The translations under genes and the position numbers were made by a program. From Acidobacteriaceae bacterium (GTDB lineage Bacteria; Acidobacteriota; Terriglobia; Terriglobales; Acidobacteriaceae), in assembly GCA_003139975.1 (NCBI GenBank), contig PLHN01000235.1, positions 1-5,761 of the forward strand: DNA of 5,761 nucleotides. The letters are read 5' to 3'. The notes under the pieces were generated by a model. That model saw only the letters and a program-made list of their open reading frames with translations, was not told where the DNA came from and did not search any database. Position 1 is the stretch's first letter. Each line of letters begins with the position of its first letter. Below are positions 1 to 5,674 of the stretch, one piece after another.

Positions 1-150
1 GAGCACACCGGAGAAGACCTGCTGGCGCGCGCGTTCCTCCACGAAACGGACCACCTGAACGGCAAGCTGTATATTTCGCATATCAGCGCCCTGAAGCGCG
101 ATCTGATCAAGCGCAAGATCAAGAAGATGGTGAAGGCGGGAGAGTGGTAG
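1..150 (+). CDS. def: Peptide deformylase, C-terminal fragment (5' end outside window)
   Basis: The first 49 codons read in frame from base 1 to a TAG stop at 148-150 and hold the deformylase signature HETDHLNG (HExxH motif, fragment residues 14-21). In this family the two His of the motif, with an upstream Cys outside the window, bind the catalytic metal, and the Glu is the general base. The enzyme removes the N-formyl group from the initiator methionine of new proteins in the cytoplasm. About 31 residues follow the motif, ending in a Lys/Arg-rich helix ([18 protein letters not shown]), as is usual for the C-terminal helix of type 1 deformylases. The next gene on the same strand is fmt, which adds the group that this enzyme removes; def-fmt is a common bacterial gene pair. 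Only the 5' part is missing, and nothing suggests a broken gene. Confidence 0.93.
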   Translation, partial: EHTGEDLLARAFLHETDHLNGKLYISHISALKRDLIKRKIKKMVKAGEW

Positions 151-156
151 GAGGGC

Positions 157-191
157 AGGTCTCAGGTTTCAGGTGGTAGGTCTCAGGATTT
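157..191 (+). repeat. Left heptad repeat array (five units, AGGTCTC type)
   Basis: Five consecutive 7-base units start at 157, 164, 171, 178 and 185: AGGTCTC, AGGTTTC, AGGTGGT, AGGTCTC, AGGATTT. The 10-mer AGGTCTCAGG occurs exactly twice, at 157-166 and 178-187, 21 bases apart. The array begins six bases after the def stop codon. It is the inverted counterpart of the array at 264-291. Function is unknown; RNA pairing with the right array is plausible. Confidence 0.8.
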
Positions 192-200
192 TCCTGTGTG

Positions 201-219
201 CCCGGTGGCGTTCGCCGGG
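201..219 (+). other. GC-rich stem-loop between the two heptad arrays
   Basis: CCCGGTG at 201-207 can pair with CGCCGGG at 213-219, giving six Watson-Crick pairs and one T-G wobble around a 5-base loop (GCGTT). It lies roughly centrally between the two inverted arrays. There is no T-run after it, so it is not a canonical intrinsic terminator of def. It could form the tip of a larger structure if the arrays pair. Confidence 0.5.
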
Positions 220-263
220 AAATGGTAAGAGCCGAGGATGTTCTAGATCAGTCCTGCACTTTC

Positions 264-291
264 TAAGACCTGGGACCTAAGACCCGGGACC
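264..291 (-). repeat. Right heptad repeat array, inverted relative to the left array
   Basis: Two 14-base units, TAAGACCTGGGACC (264-277) and TAAGACCCGGGACC (278-291), differ at one base. Read on the minus strand they are four heptads: GGTCCCG, GGTCTTA, GGTCCCA, GGTCTTA. These match the left array's GGTCTCA unit in opposite orientation. The array stops six bases before the fmt ATG and so occupies the region where a Shine-Dalgarno site would be expected. Confidence 0.8.
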
Positions 292-297
292 TTGTTT

Positions 298-1233
298 ATG
301 ATTCTGATTTTCTGTGGCACACCGCGCTTCGCGGTTCCAACGCTGGAAAAGCTGGTCGCGGCGGGGCACTCCGTGCCACTGGTCGTGACGCAGCCGGACC
401 GGCCGCGTGGGCGTGGGATGGAGTTGGTTGCTTCTGCGGTAAAGGAAGCTGCGATGCGACTCAGCATCCCAATCGTGCAACCGGCCGCAATCAAGAACAA
501 CGAAGAGTTTCGCTCGCAACTAGCCGCGATTAGGCCCGATGCGATCATTGTCGTTGGCTATGGGCGAATCATTCCGCAGTGGATGATTGATCTGCCACGC
601 TTCGGCAATTTGAACCTGCATGCATCGTTGTTGCCTAAGTATCGCGGGGCCGCGCCGATCCAATGGGCAATTGCCAACGGCGAAACTGTCACTGGCGTTA
701 CGACCATGCGGATCGATGCTGGACTCGACACGGGAGACATCCTCATGCAACGTGAGCTGCCGATTTCGTTGGACGACACGGCTGAGACGCTAGGCCCAAA
801 GCTCGCTTCGATCGGCGCTGAATTGACGATTGAGACGTTGTGCGGACTCGAAAGAGGGCAAGTACAGCCGGTCCCGCAGGATCATTCGCGAGCGACGCTT
901 GCGCCAATTCTGAAGAAAGAAGACGGCCGCATGGACTTCTCGCGGCCGGCCGATGAGCTATTCAATCGGCTGCGCGGCTTTCGACCGTGGCCGGGGGCGT
1001 TCACGACATTCCAGAAAAAAAACCTGCAGGTCCATCGCGCTCAGCCAGCCCAGAGTCTGACGCCCCTTACACCCGGTGCAATTGCTGTCGAAGGAACGCG
1101 CTTTCTGGTTGGTTGCGGCCACGGTACGGTGCTCGAACTGTTCGAGGTTCAAATCGAAGGCAAGCGCCGCATGACGGCGCAGGAGTTCATCAACGGCTAC
1201 CGGCTGAAAACCGGCGACCGTCTGGGCGAATAA
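298..1233 (+). CDS. fmt: Methionyl-tRNA formyltransferase
   Basis: A 311-residue protein that transfers a formyl group from 10-formyltetrahydrofolate to the amino group of Met on initiator tRNA; E. coli Fmt is 315 residues. The N-terminal Rossmann-type domain starts with ILIFCGTPRFAVPTL (residues 2-16). The hallmark NLHASLLPKYRGAAPI runs from Asn106 to about residue 121, followed by DAGLDTGDI at 140-148. The catalytic triad Asn106, His108 and Asp144 falls at the same numbers as in the E. coli enzyme. The C-terminal OB-fold domain, which binds tRNA, begins after about residue 205 and ends with the usual AQEFINGYR segment. The ATG at 298 was chosen because it gives the family's normal N-terminus; an in-frame TTG at 292 would add only two residues (MF). 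No good Shine-Dalgarno is visible, since the inverted heptad array fills that space. An A8 tract at 1015-1022 leaves the frame intact. Confidence 0.97.
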   Translation: MILIFCGTPRFAVPTLEKLVAAGHSVPLVVTQPDRPRGRGMELVASAVKEAAMRLSIPIVQPAAIKNNEEFRSQLAAIRPDAIIVVGYGRIIPQWMIDLPRFGNLNLHASLLPKYRGAAPIQWAIANGETVTGVTTMRIDAGLDTGDILMQRELPISLDDTAETLGPKLASIGAELTIETLCGLERGQVQPVPQDHSRATLAPILKKEDGRMDFSRPADELFNRLRGFRPWPGAFTTFQKKNLQVHRAQPAQSLTPLTPGAIAVEGTRFLVGCGHGTVLELFEVQIEGKRRMTAQEFINGYRLKTGDRLGE

Positions 1234-1280
1234 TGCCAAGAGAATAGCTCGGAGCGAAGCGCCGTGGGACAATAGCCGCG

Positions 1281-2636
1281 ATGGCTGTCTCTCCCGCTCG
1301 CGCTGCTGCGTTCGAAATTCTTCAGAGGGTGGAGCGCGAACAATCCTACGCGGGCGACCTCCTCCACTCGGCACGCTTCAACAAACTCTCATCCGCCGAT
1401 CACGCGCTCGCAACCGAATTGGTGATGGGAGTTCTACGATGGCGTTCTTGGCTCGACCATCGGGTGGCGGAGGTATCATCGCAAGGTCTTGAGCGCCTGG
1501 ATGAAGAGGTGCTTGGCGCACTCCGCCTGGGGATCTATCAACTGAAATTCCTGTCGCGTGTGCCGGCGCGCGCCGCCATTTTCGAAAGTGTGGAACTTGT
1601 GAAGGCGGCGCGGAAGCGGTCGGCGGCATCGTTCGTGAATGCCGTGCTGCGAAAAATGGCGGGGGCCAGCGCTACGGCATCCGCCGAGCCGGCGGCGGAC
1701 ATCTTTGCTGAAATCGAGAAATCTTTCGGCGCCGGCGCGCTCGCCCGTAATTCGGCTCATCCGGATTGGCTGGTAACGCGCTGGGTTGAACGGTACGGCA
1801 TTGAAACAACCCGGCAGATATGCCTGGCCGATCAACATCCGGCAGCGACGTGCATCCGCGTTTACGACCGGCAAGGTCTGGACGAAGTGACCCGCGAAGG
1901 CATAAAGCTCGGCCCGAGCCGTCTACTCTCCGCCGCAAAGATTGTCGTTGCAGGCGACGTAACGCGAACTCAGGCTTACCAGCAAGGCCGCGTGGCCATT
2001 CAGGATGCGGGCTCGCAGCTGGTCGCGCTGCTGGCTGGACAAGGGAAGACAATCCTCGATTGCTGTGCCGCTCCCGGAGGAAAGACGGCACTGTTGGCCC
2101 GGCGAAACCCGAACGCTCTGGTTGTGGCATCCGAACTTCATCCCCATCGCGCGCGGCTCTTACGTGATCTCGTTCTCCTTCCAAACGTTCGCATCGTCGC
2201 TGGGGACGCACGCCAATTTCCTTTTTCGCGTGGTTTCGACCGTATTCTTGCCGATGTTCCTTGTTCCGGTACTGGCACTCTGGCGCGCAATCCCGAGATC
2301 AAGTGGCGCCTTGGGATCGAGGACCTCGACGATTTGCAAGCGCGGCAGATTGGGATTTTGAAATCAGCGCTCGGGCAATTGGCTGCGGGGGGACGGCTCG
2401 TATATTCGACCTGCTCGATGGAGCGCGAGGAAAATGAAGCGGCCGTTGAAGCAGTCCTGGATGAATTGCCGGAATTTTCGATTGTCGACTGCCGGAGGGA
2501 ATTGGAGCAATTGCAACAGGAAGGCGAGCTCTCGGTGGACGGGATAGAGGCGTTGCTCGACGGACCGTACCTGCGAACGATTCCAGGGATTCATGCTTGC
2601 GACGGTTTTTTTGCAGCAATCATTCAGAGAAAATAG
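1281..2636 (+). CDS. rsmB: 16S rRNA (cytosine-967-C5)-methyltransferase
   Basis: A 451-residue SAM-dependent RNA methyltransferase that makes m5C967 in 16S rRNA; E. coli RsmB is 429 residues. Residues 1-130 form the NusB-like all-helical RNA-binding domain, with SFVNAVLRK at 117-125. Then come QDAGSQLV (241-248), the SAM-binding motif I CAAPGGKT (262-269), the motif IV region DVPCSGTGTLARNPEIKW (325-342), and motif VI YSTCSMEREENE (375-386). Cys378 of TCS corresponds to the nucleophile that attacks C6 of the cytosine, and Cys328 of PCSG to the second conserved Cys, which aids product release. The C-terminus IHACDGFFAAIIQRK is typical. The gene lies 47 bases after fmt on the same strand, matching the common def-fmt-rsmB order, and is probably co-transcribed. 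There is no strong ribosome-binding site before the ATG. RsmF-type enzymes share these motifs but lack the NusB domain. Confidence 0.95.
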   Translation: MAVSPARAAAFEILQRVEREQSYAGDLLHSARFNKLSSADHALATELVMGVLRWRSWLDHRVAEVSSQGLERLDEEVLGALRLGIYQLKFLSRVPARAAIFESVELVKAARKRSAASFVNAVLRKMAGASATASAEPAADIFAEIEKSFGAGALARNSAHPDWLVTRWVERYGIETTRQICLADQHPAATCIRVYDRQGLDEVTREGIKLGPSRLLSAAKIVVAGDVTRTQAYQQGRVAIQDAGSQLVALLAGQGKTILDCCAAPGGKTALLARRNPNALVVASELHPHRARLLRDLVLLPNVRIVAGDARQFPFSRGFDRILADVPCSGTGTLARNPEIKWRLGIEDLDDLQARQIGILKSALGQLAAGGRLVYSTCSMEREENEAAVEAVLDELPEFSIVDCRRELEQLQQEGELSVDGIEALLDGPYLRTIPGIHACDGFFAAIIQRK

Positions 2637-2694
2637 GAGCCGAAATCACAGATAACACTAGACAAAGCCCAAGGGTAGAGGGGCGATAACACGA

Positions 2695-3444
2695 TTAGCG
2701 CACTTCGAAGTTCACTGGAGTGCCAGCGACGATTTTCTGTCCTGGAGGCGGCGTCTGTTCGACGATCATGCTGGCGGCATTGGGTTCAGAAGCTGCACTC
2801 GGCAGGGCTTGCGGCTCGCCAGATGCTTCTGCTGCATGAACGCTGACTTTGCCGATCCGCATGCCGGCGTCCTGCAAGGCAAGCGTCGCGCTGCCGAGAG
2901 GCTGGCCCGTAAGGTTCGGCATCACATAGGCGGCCGGCTCGGGGCCGAGACTGACCAACAAATCGATCTTCGGAGCAGCGACTCCGCTGGCATTGGCGGA
3001 AGGGTCTTGCGACGCCACCCGGTCCTGGGGGACGTCGGGCAAATTCACTTGCGCGACGAAGCCCACGGCGAAACCGCGACGCCGTATGTTTAATTCCGCC
3101 GCCCGCTCGCTTGCGGTGGTTATATCGGGAATTGCCACACGCTGCGGGCCAAGACTCTGCGCCACGCGAACTGTCCAACCGCGACGTACCTTAGTACCCT
3201 GCGGGGGCACCTGGGTCATAATTCTTCCCTCGGGCACATCTGGACTGTAGAACTGGCGCTCGATGGCAAGCTGTAACCCTGATGCGGCGGCGGCCCGCTC
3301 GGCATCGAGCGGGGCCATGCCGAGCAGCTTGGGGATGGCAACTTCGCGCCCGTGGATGGCGAACTGCATCGCCGTCAGCGCAGAGATCAGCGCCACGGTC
3401 ATCAGGACAAGGGCCAATAGAACGACGCGGAAAAAACGCCTCAT
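2695..3444 (-). CDS. Membrane-anchored protein with three PASTA domains
   Basis: A 249-residue protein with a short basic N-terminus (MRRFFR), one hydrophobic segment at about residues 7-30 that should act as a signal anchor, and an exported part made of three PASTA-type repeats. The repeats run at about 33-97 (VAIPKLLG to VRVAQSLG), 103-167 (VAIPDITT to DLLVSLGP) and 173-249 (YVMPNLTG to VNFEVR). Each shows the pattern of a V/I-P start, an A-x-x-x-L/I helix, an x-Q-x-P-x-x-G turn and a final V-x-(V/F)-x-V strand. PASTA domains are known from penicillin-binding proteins and Ser/Thr kinases, where they bind muropeptides or help position the protein at the wall. No kinase or transpeptidase domain is present here, so enzymatic function is not claimed. 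The third repeat has an Ala/Ser/Pro-rich insertion at about 203-225. The gene follows the ProC-like gene by 88 bases and converges on rsmB. Confidence 0.9.
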   Translation of the reverse strand: MRRFFRVVLLALVLMTVALISALTAMQFAIHGREVAIPKLLGMAPLDAERAAAASGLQLAIERQFYSPDVPEGRIMTQVPPQGTKVRRGWTVRVAQSLGPQRVAIPDITTASERAAELNIRRRGFAVGFVAQVNLPDVPQDRVASQDPSANASGVAAPKIDLLVSLGPEPAAYVMPNLTGQPLGSATLALQDAGMRIGKVSVHAAEASGEPQALPSAASEPNAASMIVEQTPPPGQKIVAGTPVNFEVR

Positions 3445-3452
3445 CGCTGCCG

Positions 3453-3458
3453 ATTATA
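3453..3458 (-). promoter_or_regulatory. Candidate -10 box (TATAAT) just upstream of the PASTA gene
   Basis: On the minus strand a perfect TATAAT ends nine bases before the ATG at 3444, and the bases between them (CGGCAGCG) hold no Shine-Dalgarno sequence. Initiation about 7 bases after the box would start the transcript within one or two bases of the start codon, giving a nearly leaderless mRNA. No convincing -35 hexamer is seen 16-18 bases upstream, so this could be chance in the intergenic DNA. Confidence 0.35.
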
Positions 3459-3532
3459 AACGGTGGGCGCCTTGGGACCTTTAGGAACCTCTGCCTTTGC
3501 AGTCCGTCGTGGGTGGTATCGATTTCTGATGA

Positions 3533-4318
3533 TTACCGGGCGTTGGCGCGGGCTCTGCGCAGGCCGGCGGCTACGCCTTTGCGGACAGCACGCCGGTATC
3601 CGGCGGCCTCCATGGCGGCTGCGGTGGTGGCTGCGATTCCGCCGGGAGTGGCGGCTTCCTCGAGCAATGCCGCAAGCGGATCGTTCCCTTCGCGCCAGGC
3701 TACGATGCCGTCAGCCAAGGCATGCGCACTCGCCAAGAGTGCAGTCTTTCGATCGAGGCCAGCTTTCTGCGCGGCCTGCGCTAATGTCGCGAGTGCGTGA
3801 TAACCGTGGCTGCAGGAGTAGGTAACGGTGAAGGCGTCGAACCTGCTTTCCGGGATCTCGACAACGGGGCCAAAGCTTGCGAACAAGTTGCGGACGCGCC
3901 GGCGCTCTTTCTTTGGCAGGCTTCGCGGGAAAGTCACGGCGGTAAGGCCTCGTCCGTTGCGGCAGACTGGGCTTGGCATGGCGCGGGCCCACCGCACGGG
4001 AGTATCGAGGGCCTTGGTTAACGTCCGCAACGGAACGCCCGCCGCCACACTCACCGCGAGTAGCGGGCGATTCACCTTTCCAATTACGCGCAGAAGGTCG
4101 ACGACAGAATTGGGCCGAACGGCAATCAACAGCAGGTCTGCGTTGGCGATGGCGCGCTCGAGGTCGGGTTCCACCGCGATCGCGTAGAGCTTTTTCAGAG
4201 CACGCAGTTTTTTGGCACTGCGGTCATGTACTACAAGATGATGTTTCGTTTTCGCAAGGTGCAGACCGGCCAGTATTGCCGAGGTAATGCGGCCTCCGCC
4301 TAAGAAGACGACGTTCAC
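3533..4318 (-). CDS. Divergent pyrroline-5-carboxylate reductase (ProC) family protein
   Basis: A 261-residue protein with the ProC layout. A Rossmann N-terminal domain begins at the GTG start with MNVVFLGGGRITSAIL (Gly-rich loop, residues 7-13). VVHDRSAKK at 29-37 carries Arg33, consistent with NADPH use, followed by AVRPN (66-70), VSVAAGVPL (89-97) and RAMPSP (112-117). The helical dimerisation domain ends with ATPGGIAATTAAAMEAAGYRRA, in two parts (223-234 and 235-244). True ProC enzymes have SGSGPAY where this protein has YSCSHGY (167-173), MPNTP where it has MPSPV (114-118), and SPGGTT where it has TPGGIA (224-229). The position of the Thr that contacts the pyrroline ring in human PYCR1 is therefore Ala229. 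Fold and cofactor binding are likely retained, but activity on P5C is doubtful. The GTG start overlaps the stop of the upstream aminotransferase by 4 bases and has its own GGAG site, so the two are coupled. Confidence 0.85.
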   Translation of the reverse strand: MNVVFLGGGRITSAILAGLHLAKTKHHLVVHDRSAKKLRALKKLYAIAVEPDLERAIANADLLLIAVRPNSVVDLLRVIGKVNRPLLAVSVAAGVPLRTLTKALDTPVRWARAMPSPVCRNGRGLTAVTFPRSLPKKERRRVRNLFASFGPVVEIPESRFDAFTVTYSCSHGYHALATLAQAAQKAGLDRKTALLASAHALADGIVAWREGNDPLAALLEEAATPGGIAATTAAAMEAAGYRRAVRKGVAAGLRRARANAR

Positions 4319-5673
4319 GTCAACTCCGTGCAGACTACATCGGCGGCTGACAGCAGGGCTTCGACGTCTTCCGTTGTGTGGGCAGTCGAAATGATCCAGT
4401 GCAGGCCGTTCGAGGGTGTCATGTAGATTCCGCGATCGAGGAGTCCATGGATAAATCGCGAATACTTGGCGGTGTCGGCGAATTGGCAGTAGTCCCGATA
4501 ATCGTGAATTGCGTCACGACCGGTAAAGTAGATTTGGAACATGGGGCCGAAGCCTTGCACGATCGCGGCGACTTTCCGCCGCCGAAATACGTCGCGCAGC
4601 CCGGCAATCGCGGCGTCCCCGATCGCATACAACCGCTTATAAATCGCGAAGTCATTCGCGGCCAGGAGATCGAGGTTGGCGGCGATCACACGCATCGTCA
4701 GGCGATGGCCGTTGAAGGTTCCATAGTGCAGCACCATGTCTTCGCTGCCCCATCGCATGCGGTCGAGAATGGCACGAGGGCCGGCCACTGCACCGATGGG
4801 AAATCCTGCGCCCAGCGCCTTGCCGAATGTGCTCAGATCGGGCTTCAGGCCGAAGCGTTGCTGGCATCCGCCGGGCGCGTAGCGGAAACCGGTTACAACT
4901 TCATCGAGAATGAAAAGGGCTCCGTAGTGATGGGCGAGGTCGCAAACTTTTCTGAGATAGCCTTCGCGCGGCAGAATGCAGCCCATGTTGGCCATAAGCG
5001 GCTCGGTGATAATGGCCGCGAGTTCGCGCCCGTGCTGGCGCAAGATGGCTTCGAGCGCTTCGAGGTCATTCCACGGTGCCAGCACGACGTCGTCGAAGAC
5101 GGAATCGGGAATGCCGGCGGAATCCGGGAAGCGAGACGGGTTTGCCTTAGAGCCGAGCTTATCGGCGGGATGGCTGTGGCCGTTCAGGCAGTAGGGGTCG
5201 TACCAGCCGTGGTAGTGTCCTTCGAACTTGAGAAATTTATTCCGCCCCGTGTAAGCGCGCGCGAGGCGGAGGGCCAGCATGGTGGCCTCGCTGCCGCTAT
5301 TGGTGAAGCGCACGGCCTGCGCGCCCGGGACTATGCGGCAAAACCGTTCGGCCGCGTCGAGTTCCGCGGGCGTGGCCGCGGCAAAATGCGAACCGTCGGC
5401 GATGGTTTGCGAGACTACCTCGACAATTTTCGGATGCGCGTGACCTTGAATCAGCGCACCGAACGACATCATGAAATCGACGTACTCGTTGCCGTCGATA
5501 TCCCAGACGTGCGAGCCGCGGCCGCGCTCGAGCACCACCGGGCCGGAGGTGTACACGGCGGAACCGCGAGACGGCGAGTTCACGCCCTCAATCAGAAACT
5601 GCTGCGCGCGCTCGTACCATTCACGCGATCGCGTTCGTGCTTTCGTGGACGGACTCACCACAGTTTTCTCCAT
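4315..5673 (-). CDS. Class III PLP-dependent aminotransferase, glutamate-1-semialdehyde aminomutase-like
   Basis: A 452-residue cytoplasmic fold-type I PLP enzyme. Visible motifs are VNSPSRG (31-37), WDIDGNEYVDF (57-67), GHAHP (77-81), the phosphate-binding loop NSGSEAT (125-131), EGHYHGW (151-157), ITEP (222-225), LDEVVTGFR (256-264; Asp257 contacts the PLP ring nitrogen) and STFGKALGAG (281-290) with Lys285 as the Schiff-base lysine. Overall similarity is to HemL, but three substrate-site regions differ. The gating loop (about 160-192) lacks the usual SGALTLGVP-like sequence. GTxSGNP is replaced by GTFNGHR (318-324). PSQFE near the end is replaced by PSNGL (420-424), losing the Glu known as Glu406 in Synechococcus GSAM. 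A true HemL role is therefore doubtful. The ATG at 5673 was preferred over the one at 5703: it starts one base after the SDR stop and has AGG five bases upstream. The longer form would overlap the SDR gene by 29 bases. Confidence 0.9.
   Translation of the reverse strand: MEKTVVSPSTKARTRSREWYERAQQFLIEGVNSPSRGSAVYTSGPVVLERGRGSHVWDIDGNEYVDFMMSFGALIQGHAHPKIVEVVSQTIADGSHFAAATPAELDAAERFCRIVPGAQAVRFTNSGSEATMLALRLARAYTGRNKFLKFEGHYHGWYDPYCLNGHSHPADKLGSKANPSRFPDSAGIPDSVFDDVVLAPWNDLEALEAILRQHGRELAAIITEPLMANMGCILPREGYLRKVCDLAHHYGALFILDEVVTGFRYAPGGCQQRFGLKPDLSTFGKALGAGFPIGAVAGPRAILDRMRWGSEDMVLHYGTFNGHRLTMRVIAANLDLLAANDFAIYKRLYAIGDAAIAGLRDVFRRRKVAAIVQGFGPMFQIYFTGRDAIHDYRDYCQFADTAKYSRFIHGLLDRGIYMTPSNGLHWIISTAHTTEDVEALLSAADVVCTELT
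4324..4327 (-). promoter_or_regulatory. Ribosome-binding site supporting the GTG start of the ProC-like gene
   Basis: GGAG on the minus strand lies five bases before the GTG at 4318-4316, inside the end of the aminotransferase gene. This spacing, together with the protein's N-terminus matching the first beta-strand of a Rossmann fold, fixes GTG as the start. No nearby ATG would give a complete domain. Confidence 0.7.
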
Positions 5674-5674
5674 C

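Noticed and set aside
1013..1247. A8 tract in fmt containing an in-frame A-AAA-AAC slippery heptamer; a -1 shift would open a frame running to 1247.
   Set aside because: The zero frame encodes the expected Fmt C-terminal domain to its natural end, and no stimulatory hairpin or internal Shine-Dalgarno is apparent. The open -1 frame looks like chance in GC-rich DNA.
958..1374. A minus-strand open frame of 138 codons across the fmt-rsmB junction.
   Set aside because: It is antisense to conserved parts of both genes, with no motif or ribosome-binding site.
1672..2211. A minus-strand open frame of 179 codons inside rsmB.
   Set aside because: It is fully antisense to the conserved methyltransferase domain, has an Arg/Pro-rich composition and shows no domain signature.
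2637..2694. A bidirectional terminator in the convergent rsmB-PASTA gap.
   Set aside because: No stem-loop with a T-run could be found in these 58 bases on either strand, so termination must be by another means or lie within the genes.
3472..3489. One or two GGTCCCA/GGTTCCT-like heptads on the minus strand upstream of the PASTA gene, resembling the def-fmt repeat.
   Set aside because: The units are not in register and there is no array, so chance similarity is as likely as a degenerate copy.
3491..3502. A small hairpin CTGC-cttt-GCAG between the ProC-like and PASTA genes.
   Set aside because: Only four base pairs and no T-run on the minus strand; too weak to call a terminator.
3282..3800. 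A plus-strand open frame of 172 codons antisense to the PASTA and ProC-like genes.
   Set aside because: It overlaps two well-supported genes and the gap between them. Its translation is Arg/Ala-rich with no recognisable motif, as expected for an antisense shadow in GC-rich coding DNA.
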